Below, piece by piece: positions 8,656 through 17,856 of a DNA stretch of 64,000 nt (position 1 is its first letter; every line of letters begins with the position of its first letter). The translations under genes and the position numbers were made by a program. Where the stretch lies: positions 21,031-85,030 of the forward strand of contig JAFRCS010000012.1 in assembly GCA_017404265.1 (NCBI GenBank). Direction: 5' to 3'. The notes under the pieces were generated by a model, which saw nothing but the letters and a program-made list of their open reading frames with translations, searched no databases and was not told the origin of the DNA. This stretch comes from Mogibacterium sp. Its GTDB lineage: Bacteria; Bacillota; Clostridia; Peptostreptococcales; Anaerovoracaceae.

Positions 8656-10416
8656 ATGGATGCAACCAATATAATTTCTCTACTTGGCGGCGTAGCGATG
8701 TTCCTCTTCGGAATGTCGGTCATGGGCGACTCACTTAAAAAAGTTGCCGGAAGCAAGATGGAGATGATCCTGTACAGACTGGCAGGAAATCCTATAAAAG
8801 GAATCCTTCTGGGTACCGGAGTAACGGCGGCAATACAGTCGTCATCAGCCACATCGGTCATGGTGGTCGGCTTTGTAAACTCCGGCATGATGCAGGTAAA
8901 GCAGGCCATAGGCATAGTGCTGGGAGCCATACTCGGAACCAGTATCACCGGCTGGATCCTGGCTCTCAACAGCATTGGAGGCTCCGGCGCGGGAATTGCT
9001 TCATATTTAAGCACGGAGATACTGACCGGCGTAGTAGCTCTTATAGGTATCCTGCTGTGGATGTTCGCAAAGAAGACTGCGCATAAGAACATAGGAGGTA
9101 TCATGCTGGGATTCGCTGTACTTATGTACGGCATGAGCATGATGTCAGGAGCCATCGTCCCTCTGAGATCGGATCCGAAGTTCATCGACATGATGACAAG
9201 CTTCACGAATCCTATACTGGGCGTGCTCATCGGTGTGCTGGTGACTGCGGTCATCCAGAGCGCGAGCGCAGCCGTCGGTATACTTCAGGCTCTTGCGGTC
9301 ACGGGAGCGGTCGAGTTTGACATGGCCTTCCCTATCCTGATGGGTATCGGCATCGGAGCTTCGGTGCCTGTAATGCTCAGCGCTCTCGGCGCCAGCACCA
9401 ACGGCAAGCGCACTGCTTTTGTATACCTGATCATCGATGTTCTCGGTGCCGTACTGGTAGGAGGTATATTCTATATCATTAACGCCTTTGCCCACTTCAG
9501 CTTCATGCAGATGGAGATGAACATGGTCACTGTTGCTCTCACAAACACGCTCTACAGACTTGCGGTAGTCATACTTCTCGCACCATGCATAGGTCTTCTT
9601 GAAAAACTGGTCATCGCCCTCTTCCCTGAGAGTCAGGAAGCACTGGCAGAGAAAGCCGATATGGACAAGCTCGAGCCGAGATTCCTCGACCACCCTACGC
9701 TCGCTCTTGCGCAGAGCAAGGAAGTCATCGATTCTATGGCCAAAAAAACACTGGACAGTGTGGAGGGTGCTGTTTCGGTCAGAAGGGAATACAGCAAGGA
9801 AGGCATCAAGAAGGTTGACGACCTGGAAGGCCTGCTGGACCGCTACGAGGACAAACTGGGAAGCTATCTCTTCAAGCTCACCACATCCGATCTTGACGAA
9901 GAACACTCGAAGGAAGTCAGCAAGAACCTGAGAGTTCTCTCAGACTTCGAGAGGATCTCGGACCATGCGAGGAATGTCGGGGAGGCCGTCGAAGAGATAC
10001 ACGAGAAAAAAATCGAATTCACGGACGAAGCGCGCAGAGAACTTCAGATTCTGGAAGACGCGATACTGGATATTACAGAGCTTACAATGGTTGCCTTTGC
10101 GAATGACAATTACGAAAAGGCGCTGCTTGTGGATCCGCTTGAAGAGGTCATCGACGATCTTTGCGATTCTATAAAAGCCAACCATGTCGAAAGGATAAGC
10201 AGGCAGGAATGCGCTTATGAGCACGGCTTCGTTTTCAATGACCTGATCACGGACTACGAGCGTATAGCCGACCACTGCAGCAATATAGCTGTGGACGTTC
10301 TGGAGTCGGTCACTGAACTCGGAGGCCTTCATGCATATCATCTCCAGGCGGATTTCAGACAGGATGAATTCTTCAGGGAGCATTTTGCGGAGTATAAGGA
10401 GAAATACACGCTCTAA
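8656..10416 (+). CDS. Na/Pi cotransporter family protein with PhoU-like C-terminal domain
   Basis: This 586-residue membrane protein has the two inverted Na/Pi cotransporter repeats. The first signature is TAAIQSSSATSVM (Gln61-Ser64) and the second is TAVIQSASAAVG. About 8 hydrophobic segments fill residues 5-325, followed by a soluble helical region (about 340-580) resembling PhoU, rich in DFERISDHARN and DYERIADHCSN, the two PhoU repeat motifs. It should import phosphate (or a similar anion) with sodium. AAGGAAG precedes the ATG. The gene is downstream of the riboswitch and 6 bases ahead of the activase gene. Confidence 0.9.
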   Translation: MDATNIISLLGGVAMFLFGMSVMGDSLKKVAGSKMEMILYRLAGNPIKGILLGTGVTAAIQSSSATSVMVVGFVNSGMMQVKQAIGIVLGAILGTSITGWILALNSIGGSGAGIASYLSTEILTGVVALIGILLWMFAKKTAHKNIGGIMLGFAVLMYGMSMMSGAIVPLRSDPKFIDMMTSFTNPILGVLIGVLVTAVIQSASAAVGILQALAVTGAVEFDMAFPILMGIGIGASVPVMLSALGASTNGKRTAFVYLIIDVLGAVLVGGIFYIINAFAHFSFMQMEMNMVTVALTNTLYRLAVVILLAPCIGLLEKLVIALFPESQEALAEKADMDKLEPRFLDHPTLALAQSKEVIDSMAKKTLDSVEGAVSVRREYSKEGIKKVDDLEGLLDRYEDKLGSYLFKLTTSDLDEEHSKEVSKNLRVLSDFERISDHARNVGEAVEEIHEKKIEFTDEARRELQILEDAILDITELTMVAFANDNYEKALLVDPLEEVIDDLCDSIKANHVERISRQECAYEHGFVFNDLITDYERIADHCSNIAVDVLESVTELGGLHAYHLQADFRQDEFFREHFAEYKEKYTL

Positions 10417-10422
10417 AACAGG

Positions 10423-11334
10423 ATGCATTCAGTTACAAATATACAAAAGTACTCGATACATGACGGAGACGGTATAAGGACGACGGTCTTTTTCAAGGGC
10501 TGCCATCTGAGATGCCGTTGGTGCCATAATCCGGAGACGCAGAGCTTTGAGAAGGAGCTCCAGGTGGATATCCCAAAGTGCACAGGCTGCGGCAGATGCG
10601 CCAAAGCATGTCCTGAAGGAGCCGTCACGATCTCTCCGGACGGCAAGTCCGTGACCGACCGTGAGAAATGCCGGGTATGCGGTAAATGCGAGGCAGCGTG
10701 CCTTGGCAACTATCGTACGGTAGTGGGCCGCGACTACACGGTCGATGAGCTTGTGAAGATATGCCTGCAGGACCTTATGTTTTATGAGGAATCGGGCGGT
10801 GGTGTCACCCTGTCCGGCGGCGAAGTGATGGCAATGGACAGCGGCTACATAAAGGATCTCGTCAGAAAGCTCCACAGAGAGGGCGTGAGCGTCGCGATAG
10901 ACACCTGCGGCCAGGCCCCGTACAGCAACTACGAGGCAATCATCCCTTACGTCGATACCTGGCTTTACGACATAAAGGTCATGGACGACGATGAACACCG
11001 TGAGTACATGGGCATGGGCAACGCGCTCATACTGGAAAACCTCAGGCGGCTCGCGGCGGCAGGCGCAAGGATATACATCCGGATACCTGTGGTGAAAGAA
11101 GTGAACGGCGATACGGGATCGATGGAAGCTATCATCGGATTCCTTAAAGAAAACGATATACGGCCGCTTCAGGTAAATCTGCTGCCGTATCACAATACCG
11201 GCTCGCATAAATACGGCAAACTCGGGATGGAATATCCCGGAGCCGAACTGACAGCACCGGACGACGAGGAGATGCAAAGCTTCGTCAGGTTATGGAACGA
11301 TGCCGGTTACGGCAATGTAAAAATCGGAGGATAA
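10423..11334 (+). CDS. hypE: Glycyl radical enzyme activase, probable HypE
   Basis: This is a radical SAM protein of 303 residues that installs the glycyl radical on its partner. The SAM-cluster motif CHLRCRWC (Cys27, Cys31, Cys34) is followed by a ferredoxin-like insert with CTGCGRCAKAC and CRVCGKCEAAC, as in activases of the dehydratase type, and by GGGVTLSGGEV. The opening (TNIQKYSIHDGDGIRT) matches the family start. Its partner gene begins one base after its stop, so specificity for that enzyme is clear. The ribosome site is poor, and the 6-base gap to the transporter gene suggests coupled translation. Confidence 0.92.
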   Translation: MHSVTNIQKYSIHDGDGIRTTVFFKGCHLRCRWCHNPETQSFEKELQVDIPKCTGCGRCAKACPEGAVTISPDGKSVTDREKCRVCGKCEAACLGNYRTVVGRDYTVDELVKICLQDLMFYEESGGGVTLSGGEVMAMDSGYIKDLVRKLHREGVSVAIDTCGQAPYSNYEAIIPYVDTWLYDIKVMDDDEHREYMGMGNALILENLRRLAAAGARIYIRIPVVKEVNGDTGSMEAIIGFLKENDIRPLQVNLLPYHNTGSHKYGKLGMEYPGAELTAPDDEEMQSFVRLWNDAGYGNVKIGG

Positions 11335-11335
11335 C

Positions 11336-13708
11336 ATGGAAGAACGCGGAATGAACGCAAGGATAAAGGCTCTTCGCAAGGTCAGCATGGAGACACAGCC
11401 GCATATCGATCTCGAAAGAGCAAAGATCGAGACTGAGGTATACAAGCAGTGGGAAGACAAGGTCTCCCTGCCTGTACTCAGGGCAATGGTGCTGAAGGAG
11501 TACTTCTCAAAGAAGACTCTCTATCTCGGCGAAGGCGAGCTCATTGTAGGAGAGAAGGGCAAGGACCCTCAGTCCTCACCAACTTTCCCTGAACTCACCT
11601 GCCACACTCTCGATGACATGCACATCATGAACGACCGCGCTGTAGTCAACTACAGCGTGACCGAGCAGGATCTAAAGGATCAGGAAGAGATCATCATCCC
11701 GTTCTGGAGAGGCAAGTCCATGAGGGACAAGATCCTTGCGGGCATGACGGAAGAATGGATGGAATGCTACGCTGCGGGCATGTTCACCGAGTTCATGGAA
11801 CAGAGAGGCCCGGGGCACACCTGCGGCGGTAAGAACGTGTTCACCAAAGGTTACGCGGAATACAAGACTGAAATACATAAGGCGATCGACGATCTCGACT
11901 TCATGAACGATGTAGACGCGGTCACCAAAAAAGACGAGCTTGAGGCGATGCTTATCGACTGCGACGCCGTCATGATACTCGGCAAGAGATATCAGGAACT
12001 GCTTGAGGAAGAGGCAGAGAAATGCACGGATCCGGTACGCAAGGCTGAACTCGAACAGATGGCAGCCAACCTTGACGTCATACCGGCCCACGCGCCGCAG
12101 ACTTACTGGCAGGCGATCCAGCTTTACTGGTTCACCCATCTCGCGGTCACATCCGAGCTCAACCCTTGGGATGCTTTCAGCCCGGGCAGGCTCGACCAGC
12201 ATCTCTATCCGTACTATGCAAAGGACGTAGAGGACGGCATACTCGATGACGAGAGAGCGCTTGAACTTCTGGAGTGCCTCTGGGTCAAGTTCAACAACCA
12301 GCCGGCGCCTGTAAAGGTAGGCGTCACGCTCAAGGAGAGCGGTACATATACAGACTTCGCAAACATCAACACCGGCGGTATCAAAGAGGACGGGAGCAAC
12401 GGCGTAAACGCTGTCAGCTATCTGATCCTTGACTGCATGGACGAAATGAAGCTGGTACAGCCAAATTCAAACGTGCAGATCAGCAAGAAGACCCCGCACA
12501 GATTCCTGAAGAGAGCCTGTGAGATATCCAGAGAGGGATGGGGCCAGCCGGCGTTCTACAATACCGATGAGATAGTTCAGGAGCTCCTGAACGCGGGCAA
12601 GACTCTTCTGGACGCACGTCAGGGAGGTTCTTCCGGCTGCGTAGAGACGGGAAGCTGGGGCAACGAGGCATACATCCTCACAGGATACTTCAATATCCCT
12701 AAGATATTCCAGCTGACGCTATACAACGGATACGACACGCAGAGCGGACAGCAGCTTGGCCTCAAGACGGGCGATCCGCGCGACTTCAAGACTTATGAAG
12801 AACTCTGGGATGCTTTCGCCAGACAGCTGCACTACATGGCGGACGTCAAGGTGCGCGGCAACAACGTGATAGAGAAACTCTACGCGCAGTACATGCCGGC
12901 TCCTTGCCTGTCGATAGTGACAAATGACTGCATCAAAAAGGGCAAAGACTACAACAACGGCGGTTCCAGATACAACACAAGGTACATCCAGGGAGTAGGT
13001 ATCGGGACCATCACCGACTGCCTGGCAGCCATCAAGCACAACATATACGATAACCACAACTTCACGATGGACGAGCTCCTCAAGGCAATGGATGACAACT
13101 TCGAAGGCCACGAGGAGATACTCAACATGGTCACCAACAAGACTCCTAAGTACGGAAATGATGATGACTATGCCGACGATATCATGAAGGAAGTCTTCAG
13201 GCTGTACAGGGACGACATCACGGGAAGACCTACCATGAGCGGCGGTCAGTACCATGTCGACATGCTGCCTACGACCTGCCATATATACTTTGGCGAGGTC
13301 ATCGGAGCGACAGCCAACGGCAGACGCGCGCACAAGCCGGTATCCGAGGGCATCTCGCCTGAGAAGTTCGCGGATACACACGGACCGACAGCGGTCATCA
13401 AGAGCTGCGCCAAGATGGATCACTGCTCAACGGGCGGCACATTGCTCAACCAGAAGTTCACGCCAAGCGCTCTCGCGGGTGACACCGGTCTTGAGAATCT
13501 GGCGAGCCTGATCCGCACGTACTTCGCGATGGACGGCCATCACATCCAGTTTAATGTCTTCGATAAGCAGACTCTGCTGGAGGCCCAGAAGCATCCGGAT
13601 GATTACAAGGATCTGATAGTACGTGTCGCGGGCTATTCCGATTATTTCAGGAATCTGGATGAAGAACTGCAGAATGAGATCATCAACCGGACGGCGCAAT
13701 CATTCTAA
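11336..13708 (+). CDS. hypD: Glycyl radical enzyme: trans-4-hydroxy-L-proline dehydratase
   Basis: HypD removes water from trans-4-hydroxyproline by radical chemistry to give pyrroline-5-carboxylate, which is reduced to proline. At 790 residues it closely follows the C. difficile HypD pattern as I recall it, including FMEQRGPGHT, KFNNQPAPVKVG, TNKTPKYGNDDDYAD and TAVIKSCAKMDH. The thiyl Cys435 and catalytic Glu437 lie in SSGCVETG. The radical glycine is Gly766 in RVAGYSDYF. GGAGG 5 bases before the ATG and the adjacent activase support function. Other glycyl radical dehydratases are the alternative, but the local motifs favour HypD. No proC is adjacent. Confidence 0.88.
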   Translation: MEERGMNARIKALRKVSMETQPHIDLERAKIETEVYKQWEDKVSLPVLRAMVLKEYFSKKTLYLGEGELIVGEKGKDPQSSPTFPELTCHTLDDMHIMNDRAVVNYSVTEQDLKDQEEIIIPFWRGKSMRDKILAGMTEEWMECYAAGMFTEFMEQRGPGHTCGGKNVFTKGYAEYKTEIHKAIDDLDFMNDVDAVTKKDELEAMLIDCDAVMILGKRYQELLEEEAEKCTDPVRKAELEQMAANLDVIPAHAPQTYWQAIQLYWFTHLAVTSELNPWDAFSPGRLDQHLYPYYAKDVEDGILDDERALELLECLWVKFNNQPAPVKVGVTLKESGTYTDFANINTGGIKEDGSNGVNAVSYLILDCMDEMKLVQPNSNVQISKKTPHRFLKRACEISREGWGQPAFYNTDEIVQELLNAGKTLLDARQGGSSGCVETGSWGNEAYILTGYFNIPKIFQLTLYNGYDTQSGQQLGLKTGDPRDFKTYEELWDAFARQLHYMADVKVRGNNVIEKLYAQYMPAPCLSIVTNDCIKKGKDYNNGGSRYNTRYIQGVGIGTITDCLAAIKHNIYDNHNFTMDELLKAMDDNFEGHEEILNMVTNKTPKYGNDDDYADDIMKEVFRLYRDDITGRPTMSGGQYHVDMLPTTCHIYFGEVIGATANGRRAHKPVSEGISPEKFADTHGPTAVIKSCAKMDHCSTGGTLLNQKFTPSALAGDTGLENLASLIRTYFAMDGHHIQFNVFDKQTLLEAQKHPDDYKDLIVRVAGYSDYFRNLDEELQNEIINRTAQSF

Positions 13709-13717
13709 GACAGGATC

Positions 13718-13752
13718 AAAGATGTAGATTTCCTTGGAATCTACATCTTTTT
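13718..13752 (+). terminator. Intrinsic terminator after hypD
   Basis: AAAGATGTAGATT (13718-13730) pairs perfectly with AATCTACATCTTT (13738-13750), and the T-run continues. It closes the transporter-hypE-hypD unit. Confidence 0.92.
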
Positions 13753-13823
13753 CTTTGACCGATTGTGTTATACTCTGTACTGACGATTGAAAACAAGCGT
13801 ATAGTGATATGCAGGAGATAAAA

Positions 13824-16460
13824 ATGAGAGTAAAAGAAGAAAGTAAACACGCCAAGAAACCGGAAAGCAAACCTGCAAAGAAGGCAAAAAGCAAACCTGC
13901 AAAGAAGGCAAAAAGCAAACCTGCTAAACAAGCAAAGAGCAAGTCTGCTAAGAAAGCACGGGACGGTTTTTCGAAGAACGCAATGGTACGATTTAAAGAA
14001 GCCTCGACAGGCGGAAAGATCCTGAGAGTCATCGGCGGTCTTTTCGTATTGGGAGTCGCTGTCGTTCTTCTCTCGGTGATCATAACCGCAATCAGTGTAG
14101 GAAAGATAAATGAGGAAAGCCTTTACGCCAATATCGACCGTTCATCGATACTCTATGATGTCAATGGCAACGAGATCGATACCCTGCACTATACCGAGGA
14201 CAGAACAGTAGTACCAATAGACGAGATGCCGGAAGACCTCAAGAATGCCTTTATTGCCATAGAGGACAAAACGTTCTATAAGCATCACGGCTTCAACTGG
14301 CGCAGGATGGGCGGCGCGGTACTGTCGAAGCTCACAGGAAGATCCTCATCCATAAGCGGCACGTCTACGATCACGCAGCAGCTGGCGAGGAATGCCTATC
14401 TGTCTGAAATCAAGAGCCAGCGCAGCATACACAGAAAGCTGTCTGAGATGTTTATTGCATGGCGTCTTGAGAAGAAGCTGAGCAAGGATGAGATACTCGA
14501 GGCGTATCTGAATACCATATATCTCGGATACGGCAACTACGGTGTCAGCTCCGCGGCCAGAACATATTTCTCCAAGGAAGTGAGCGATCTGACGCTCGCG
14601 GAATGCGCTGCCCTGGCGGCCCTTCCGCAGGCGCCGGACAGCTATGCCCTGATCACGGAAGATCCGGAAGGCAATCAGGAGATAAAGAATATCAACTATT
14701 ATTCGCTCGACGAAGTCAAAACCTCTGAAGAAGACGAAGAAGAAAGCTATACAGGCAGCGAAGAAGACGAAGATGAAGAGGAAGAAGGGACAGGCTTCTA
14801 CGCTAACGATCTGTCCAAGGACAGGCGTGACATGGTCCTGGATCTCATGGCTGAACAAGGCTATATCTCGACTGCTGACGCCGGCGAGGCCAATGTGGAC
14901 ATCATCGACATACTTGCCCCAAGCTTTGAGCAGAAAGAGAACGCATATACATACTTCAGCGATTACGTTGCAACTATCGTTACAACTGATCTCATGGACA
15001 AGTATGGAATGAGCGAGGAAGACGCTCAGCGTATGGTATATACCGGAGGCCTTCAGATCCACACGACACTCAAGAGCGATGTCCAGAACGCGATCTATGA
15101 AGAGTTCCAGAAAGAATCCAACTTCCCTTCTACAGAGGACGGAAGTAAAGTCCAGGCCAGCATGGTAGTGACTGAAGTAGGTACCGGACACATCGTCGGA
15201 TTCATGGGCGGACGCGGAGGCGACGGCTCCAAGCTTTTCAACAGAGCCATAAGCCCAAGACAGCCGGGATCATCTATAAAACCGCTTGCCGTTTACGGGG
15301 CAGCTCTCCAGAAGAGCTATGAATATGCCGCGAAGAACAAGACCTTCGAGTACACCGATTATGGCTTTGATAAGCAAGGTACACAGGGCTGGGGAGACTA
15401 CATCACCGCGAGCTCGGTCGTTGTGGATGAGCCGCTTGAGATAAATGGAGAGGAGTGGCCTCAGAACTTCTCGAGATCGTACTCAGGCAAACAGTCACTG
15501 AGAAAAGCTCTGCAGCAGTCGATCAATACCTGTGCAGTAAAGATACTCTGGCAGGTCGGACTTGATTACTCTGTTGAAATGCTGGAAAAATACGGACTCA
15601 CTACCGTTGAGACCGATACGAGCCTTGCGGCAAATGATGTGAACCCTGCCGCCCTTGCGCTTGGTGCCATGACATACGGGGTAACGCCTCTTGAAATGTC
15701 GCTCGCTTATGCTGTCTTCCCTAACGGAGGAGTCCACAACACCGCGGTATGCTACACGACAGTTGACGACGGCAACGGCAAGACGCTTCTGAAGGGCGAG
15801 TCCCAGACCAGCAAGGTCCTTGATGAGGGCGTTGCGTGGATAATGACAGACCTTCTCAAGTCAGTAGTTTCCAACGGTATAGCCGGCAACGCAGCCATTT
15901 CAGGAGTACAGGTAGGCGGAAAGACCGGAACCACGAACGATACATTCGACATATGGTTTGACGGATTTACGCCGGATTATTCGGCTGCTCTGTGGATAGG
16001 CACCGACCTGAATGTGGAGATGAACACTACATCCACAACAGCGGCAGCGCTCTGGAGCAGAATAATGAGACAGATAGAGGGGATCAGGGATGGAGAATAC
16101 CTTGAGATGCCTTCAAATGTCATAAAAGAGAACGGTGAGTATTATACAAAGGGTACTGAGAAAAACCCTGGAAGATATGTCGAAGAGAAAAAGGAAGAAC
16201 CTGAAGAATTAGAAGAGGAACCGATAGAGCCTGAGATCACAGACGATGCGACAAACGTACAGCCGGGAACGGAACCTTCCGGAGGTGATAATACCGGAGG
16301 CGACAATACCGGAGGCGACAATACCGGAGGTGATAATACCGGAGGCGACAATACCGGAGGCGACAATACCGGAGGTGACAATACCGGTGGTGATCCGGGC
16401 AGTAATCCGGGCGGAGATCCGGGCGGTGATACCGGAGGCGACACCGGCGGTAACCCATAG
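13824..16460 (+). CDS. Class A penicillin-binding protein (PBP1A type)
   Basis: This bifunctional peptidoglycan synthase has about 878 residues. A lysine-rich cytoplasmic tail carries four 8-residue repeats (SKPAKKAK-like, about residues 15-46), followed by one membrane anchor near 70-95. The GT51 domain has EDKTFYKHHG (Glu147) and STITQQLARN. The transpeptidase domain has SSIK (Ser483, Lys486), the SIN motif and KTGT at 700. After it comes an acidic stretch and a C-terminal tail of GGDNT repeats. Start 13824 has AGGAG 6 bases upstream; the ATG at 13809 has none. An acidic insertion (about 300-330) follows the GT domain. Confidence 0.95.
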   Translation: MRVKEESKHAKKPESKPAKKAKSKPAKKAKSKPAKQAKSKSAKKARDGFSKNAMVRFKEASTGGKILRVIGGLFVLGVAVVLLSVIITAISVGKINEESLYANIDRSSILYDVNGNEIDTLHYTEDRTVVPIDEMPEDLKNAFIAIEDKTFYKHHGFNWRRMGGAVLSKLTGRSSSISGTSTITQQLARNAYLSEIKSQRSIHRKLSEMFIAWRLEKKLSKDEILEAYLNTIYLGYGNYGVSSAARTYFSKEVSDLTLAECAALAALPQAPDSYALITEDPEGNQEIKNINYYSLDEVKTSEEDEEESYTGSEEDEDEEEEGTGFYANDLSKDRRDMVLDLMAEQGYISTADAGEANVDIIDILAPSFEQKENAYTYFSDYVATIVTTDLMDKYGMSEEDAQRMVYTGGLQIHTTLKSDVQNAIYEEFQKESNFPSTEDGSKVQASMVVTEVGTGHIVGFMGGRGGDGSKLFNRAISPRQPGSSIKPLAVYGAALQKSYEYAAKNKTFEYTDYGFDKQGTQGWGDYITASSVVVDEPLEINGEEWPQNFSRSYSGKQSLRKALQQSINTCAVKILWQVGLDYSVEMLEKYGLTTVETDTSLAANDVNPAALALGAMTYGVTPLEMSLAYAVFPNGGVHNTAVCYTTVDDGNGKTLLKGESQTSKVLDEGVAWIMTDLLKSVVSNGIAGNAAISGVQVGGKTGTTNDTFDIWFDGFTPDYSAALWIGTDLNVEMNTTSTTAAALWSRIMRQIEGIRDGEYLEMPSNVIKENGEYYTKGTEKNPGRYVEEKKEEPEELEEEPIEPEITDDATNVQPGTEPSGGDNTGGDNTGGDNTGGDNTGGDNTGGDNTGGDNTGGDPGSNPGGDPGGDTGGDTGGNP
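13866..13961 (+). repeat. Four 24-bp tandem repeats encoding the PBP lysine-rich tail
   Basis: Units start at 13866, 13890, 13914 and 13938. The first two are identical and the last two are diverged. Each encodes S-K-P/S-A-K-K/Q-A-K/R. The repeat is in frame, so copy number changes would only alter tail length. Confidence 0.9.
16281..16385 (+). repeat. Seven 15-bp tandem repeats encoding GGDNT in the PBP C-terminus
   Basis: Seven in-frame GGDNT units are followed by degenerate GGDPG/GGDTG units up to the stop codon. Synonymous GGC/GGT and GAC/GAT changes alternate between units. This is an extracellular low-complexity tail, not a CRISPR array. Confidence 0.92.
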
Positions 16461-16484
16461 AATCCGTGATATTCTGAAATAAGG

Positions 16485-16515
16485 CATCTGCCCGGATATG
16501 CGGGCAGATGTTTTT
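16485..16515 (+). terminator. Intrinsic terminator after the PBP gene
   Basis: CATCTGCCCG (16485-16494) pairs with CGGGCAGATG (16501-16510), followed by TTTTT. It lies just ahead of the MFS gene. Confidence 0.92.
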
Positions 16516-16528
16516 GCATTAGGGGTCA

Positions 16529-17785
16529 ATGAAAATGGAGAATATGAAGCCGTCTCTCTGGACGAGGGACTTTACCATAATAACTGCCGGCACCGTAGTA
16601 TCGATGTTTGGAAATGCCATGGCGGACTTTGCCATGAGTCTTATGGTGCTTGATATCTCCAAGTCGACAATGCTTTATGCTGTTTATCTTGCGATGTATA
16701 CCATACCGCAGATAATAATGCCTATATTTTCCGGAGCTATACTGGACCGGTATTCAAGGAAGAAGACGATATACACACTGGACTTTATCTCAGCCGGGCT
16801 TTATCTGGTGATGGCGTGGGCCCTGTCGACGGGATGGTTCTCCTTCCCCGTGTTCGCTCTGTTCTGCTTCGTGCTCGGATGCATAATCAGCATGTACATG
16901 GTTGCTTACGACAGCCTGTATCCGCTGCTCATAACAGAGGGCAATTATCAGAAGGCGTATTCCATCCAGAGCATACTGGATACCGTTTCGATGGTCATGG
17001 TACCGGTGGCGGCATTCCTGTACAAAGGCATAGGCATCGCTCCGCTGATGGCAGCGAACGCGGTCTGCTTCTTTATTGCTGCGGTGATGGAGACGCAGAT
17101 AAGAAATGAAGAGAAATACATCGAAAACCAGAAGGCCACTGCGCTGGAGGGCGCCGGCAAAGGGCGGCAGATGCTGGTCGATATAAAGGAGGGCTTACGC
17201 TATCTTGCCGGTGAGAGAGGACTGCTGGCGGTCACTGTCTATTTCGCGGTCCTGTTCACCATGGGAGGGATAGAGAACGTCATCACCCTGCCTTACTTCA
17301 AGAACAACTTTGCAAATGGAGAGTACATTTACATGCTGGTCTGGGGCTGCGCGGTGGTAGGACGATCCATCGGAGGAGGCATACATTACAAGACCAAGGT
17401 CCCTGCGGCTAAGAGATACTCTCTGGCGCTGATCCTGTATGTTTTCAACTCACTGGCGGAAGCATTCTATCTGTTCTGTAAAGTACCGGTGATGATGGTG
17501 CTGTGTTTCCTTGTCGGTATCGGAGGCGTGACTACATATACGATAAGGATATCTGCCATGCAGAGCTATGTACCTGATGAAAAGAAGGGCCGCGTGACCG
17601 GCGCGTTCAACATGCTTGTGATGCTTGGCGCATTTCTGGGTGAGGCCATAGGAGGCCTTGCGAGCGAATTCATAGGCGAGCGCATGATCATCATGATCGC
17701 AATGCTTATACAGGCAGTGCTCGCTGTCATAATCATAGGCGGCAACAGGGAGCCAATATCAGCCATATATAACCGCGAAGAATAA
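16529..17785 (+). CDS. Major facilitator superfamily transporter
   Basis: This 418-residue membrane protein has about 12 hydrophobic segments. GAILDRYSRKKTIYTLD after the second helix is the MFS loop 2-3 motif (G-x-x-x-D-R-x-x-R). The opening FTIITAGTVVSMFGNAMADFAMSL resembles the DHA/EntS-like exporters. The substrate is unknown; drug or siderophore export is typical of relatives. AGGGG precedes the ATG. It is likely transcribed alone, since a terminator precedes it and a promoter-like site follows. Confidence 0.85.
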   Translation: MKMENMKPSLWTRDFTIITAGTVVSMFGNAMADFAMSLMVLDISKSTMLYAVYLAMYTIPQIIMPIFSGAILDRYSRKKTIYTLDFISAGLYLVMAWALSTGWFSFPVFALFCFVLGCIISMYMVAYDSLYPLLITEGNYQKAYSIQSILDTVSMVMVPVAAFLYKGIGIAPLMAANAVCFFIAAVMETQIRNEEKYIENQKATALEGAGKGRQMLVDIKEGLRYLAGERGLLAVTVYFAVLFTMGGIENVITLPYFKNNFANGEYIYMLVWGCAVVGRSIGGGIHYKTKVPAAKRYSLALILYVFNSLAEAFYLFCKVPVMMVLCFLVGIGGVTTYTIRISAMQSYVPDEKKGRVTGAFNMLVMLGAFLGEAIGGLASEFIGERMIIMIAMLIQAVLAVIIIGGNREPISAIYNREE

Positions 17786-17803
17786 ACGAAACATACATCC
17801 TTG

Positions 17804-17812
17804 TGCTATACT
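17804..17812 (+). promoter_or_regulatory. Extended -10 element ahead of the dipeptidase
   Basis: TGC followed by TATACT (17807-17812) forms an extended -10 with no good -35. Predicted transcription starts within a few bases of the ATG of an 11-codon frame (17821-17856). Confidence 0.45.
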
Positions 17813-17820
17813 TGAACGGG

Positions 17821-17856
17821 ATGGAGAAATATAAACAAACAGGAGGAACAGGTTAA
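17821..17856 (+). CDS. Possible 11-codon leader peptide overlapping the dipeptidase start
   Basis: The frame encodes MEKYKQTGGTG and stops with TAA at 17854-17856, whose last A is the first base of the dipeptidase ATG. The AGGAGGA site of the dipeptidase lies inside this frame. It could couple translation, or the frame may be accidental. Confidence 0.3.
   Translation: MEKYKQTGGTG

Noticed and set aside
16281..16385. Regular 15-bp repeats resembling a CRISPR or satellite array
   Set aside because: Units are contiguous without spacers, are in frame and encode GGDNT in the PBP tail.
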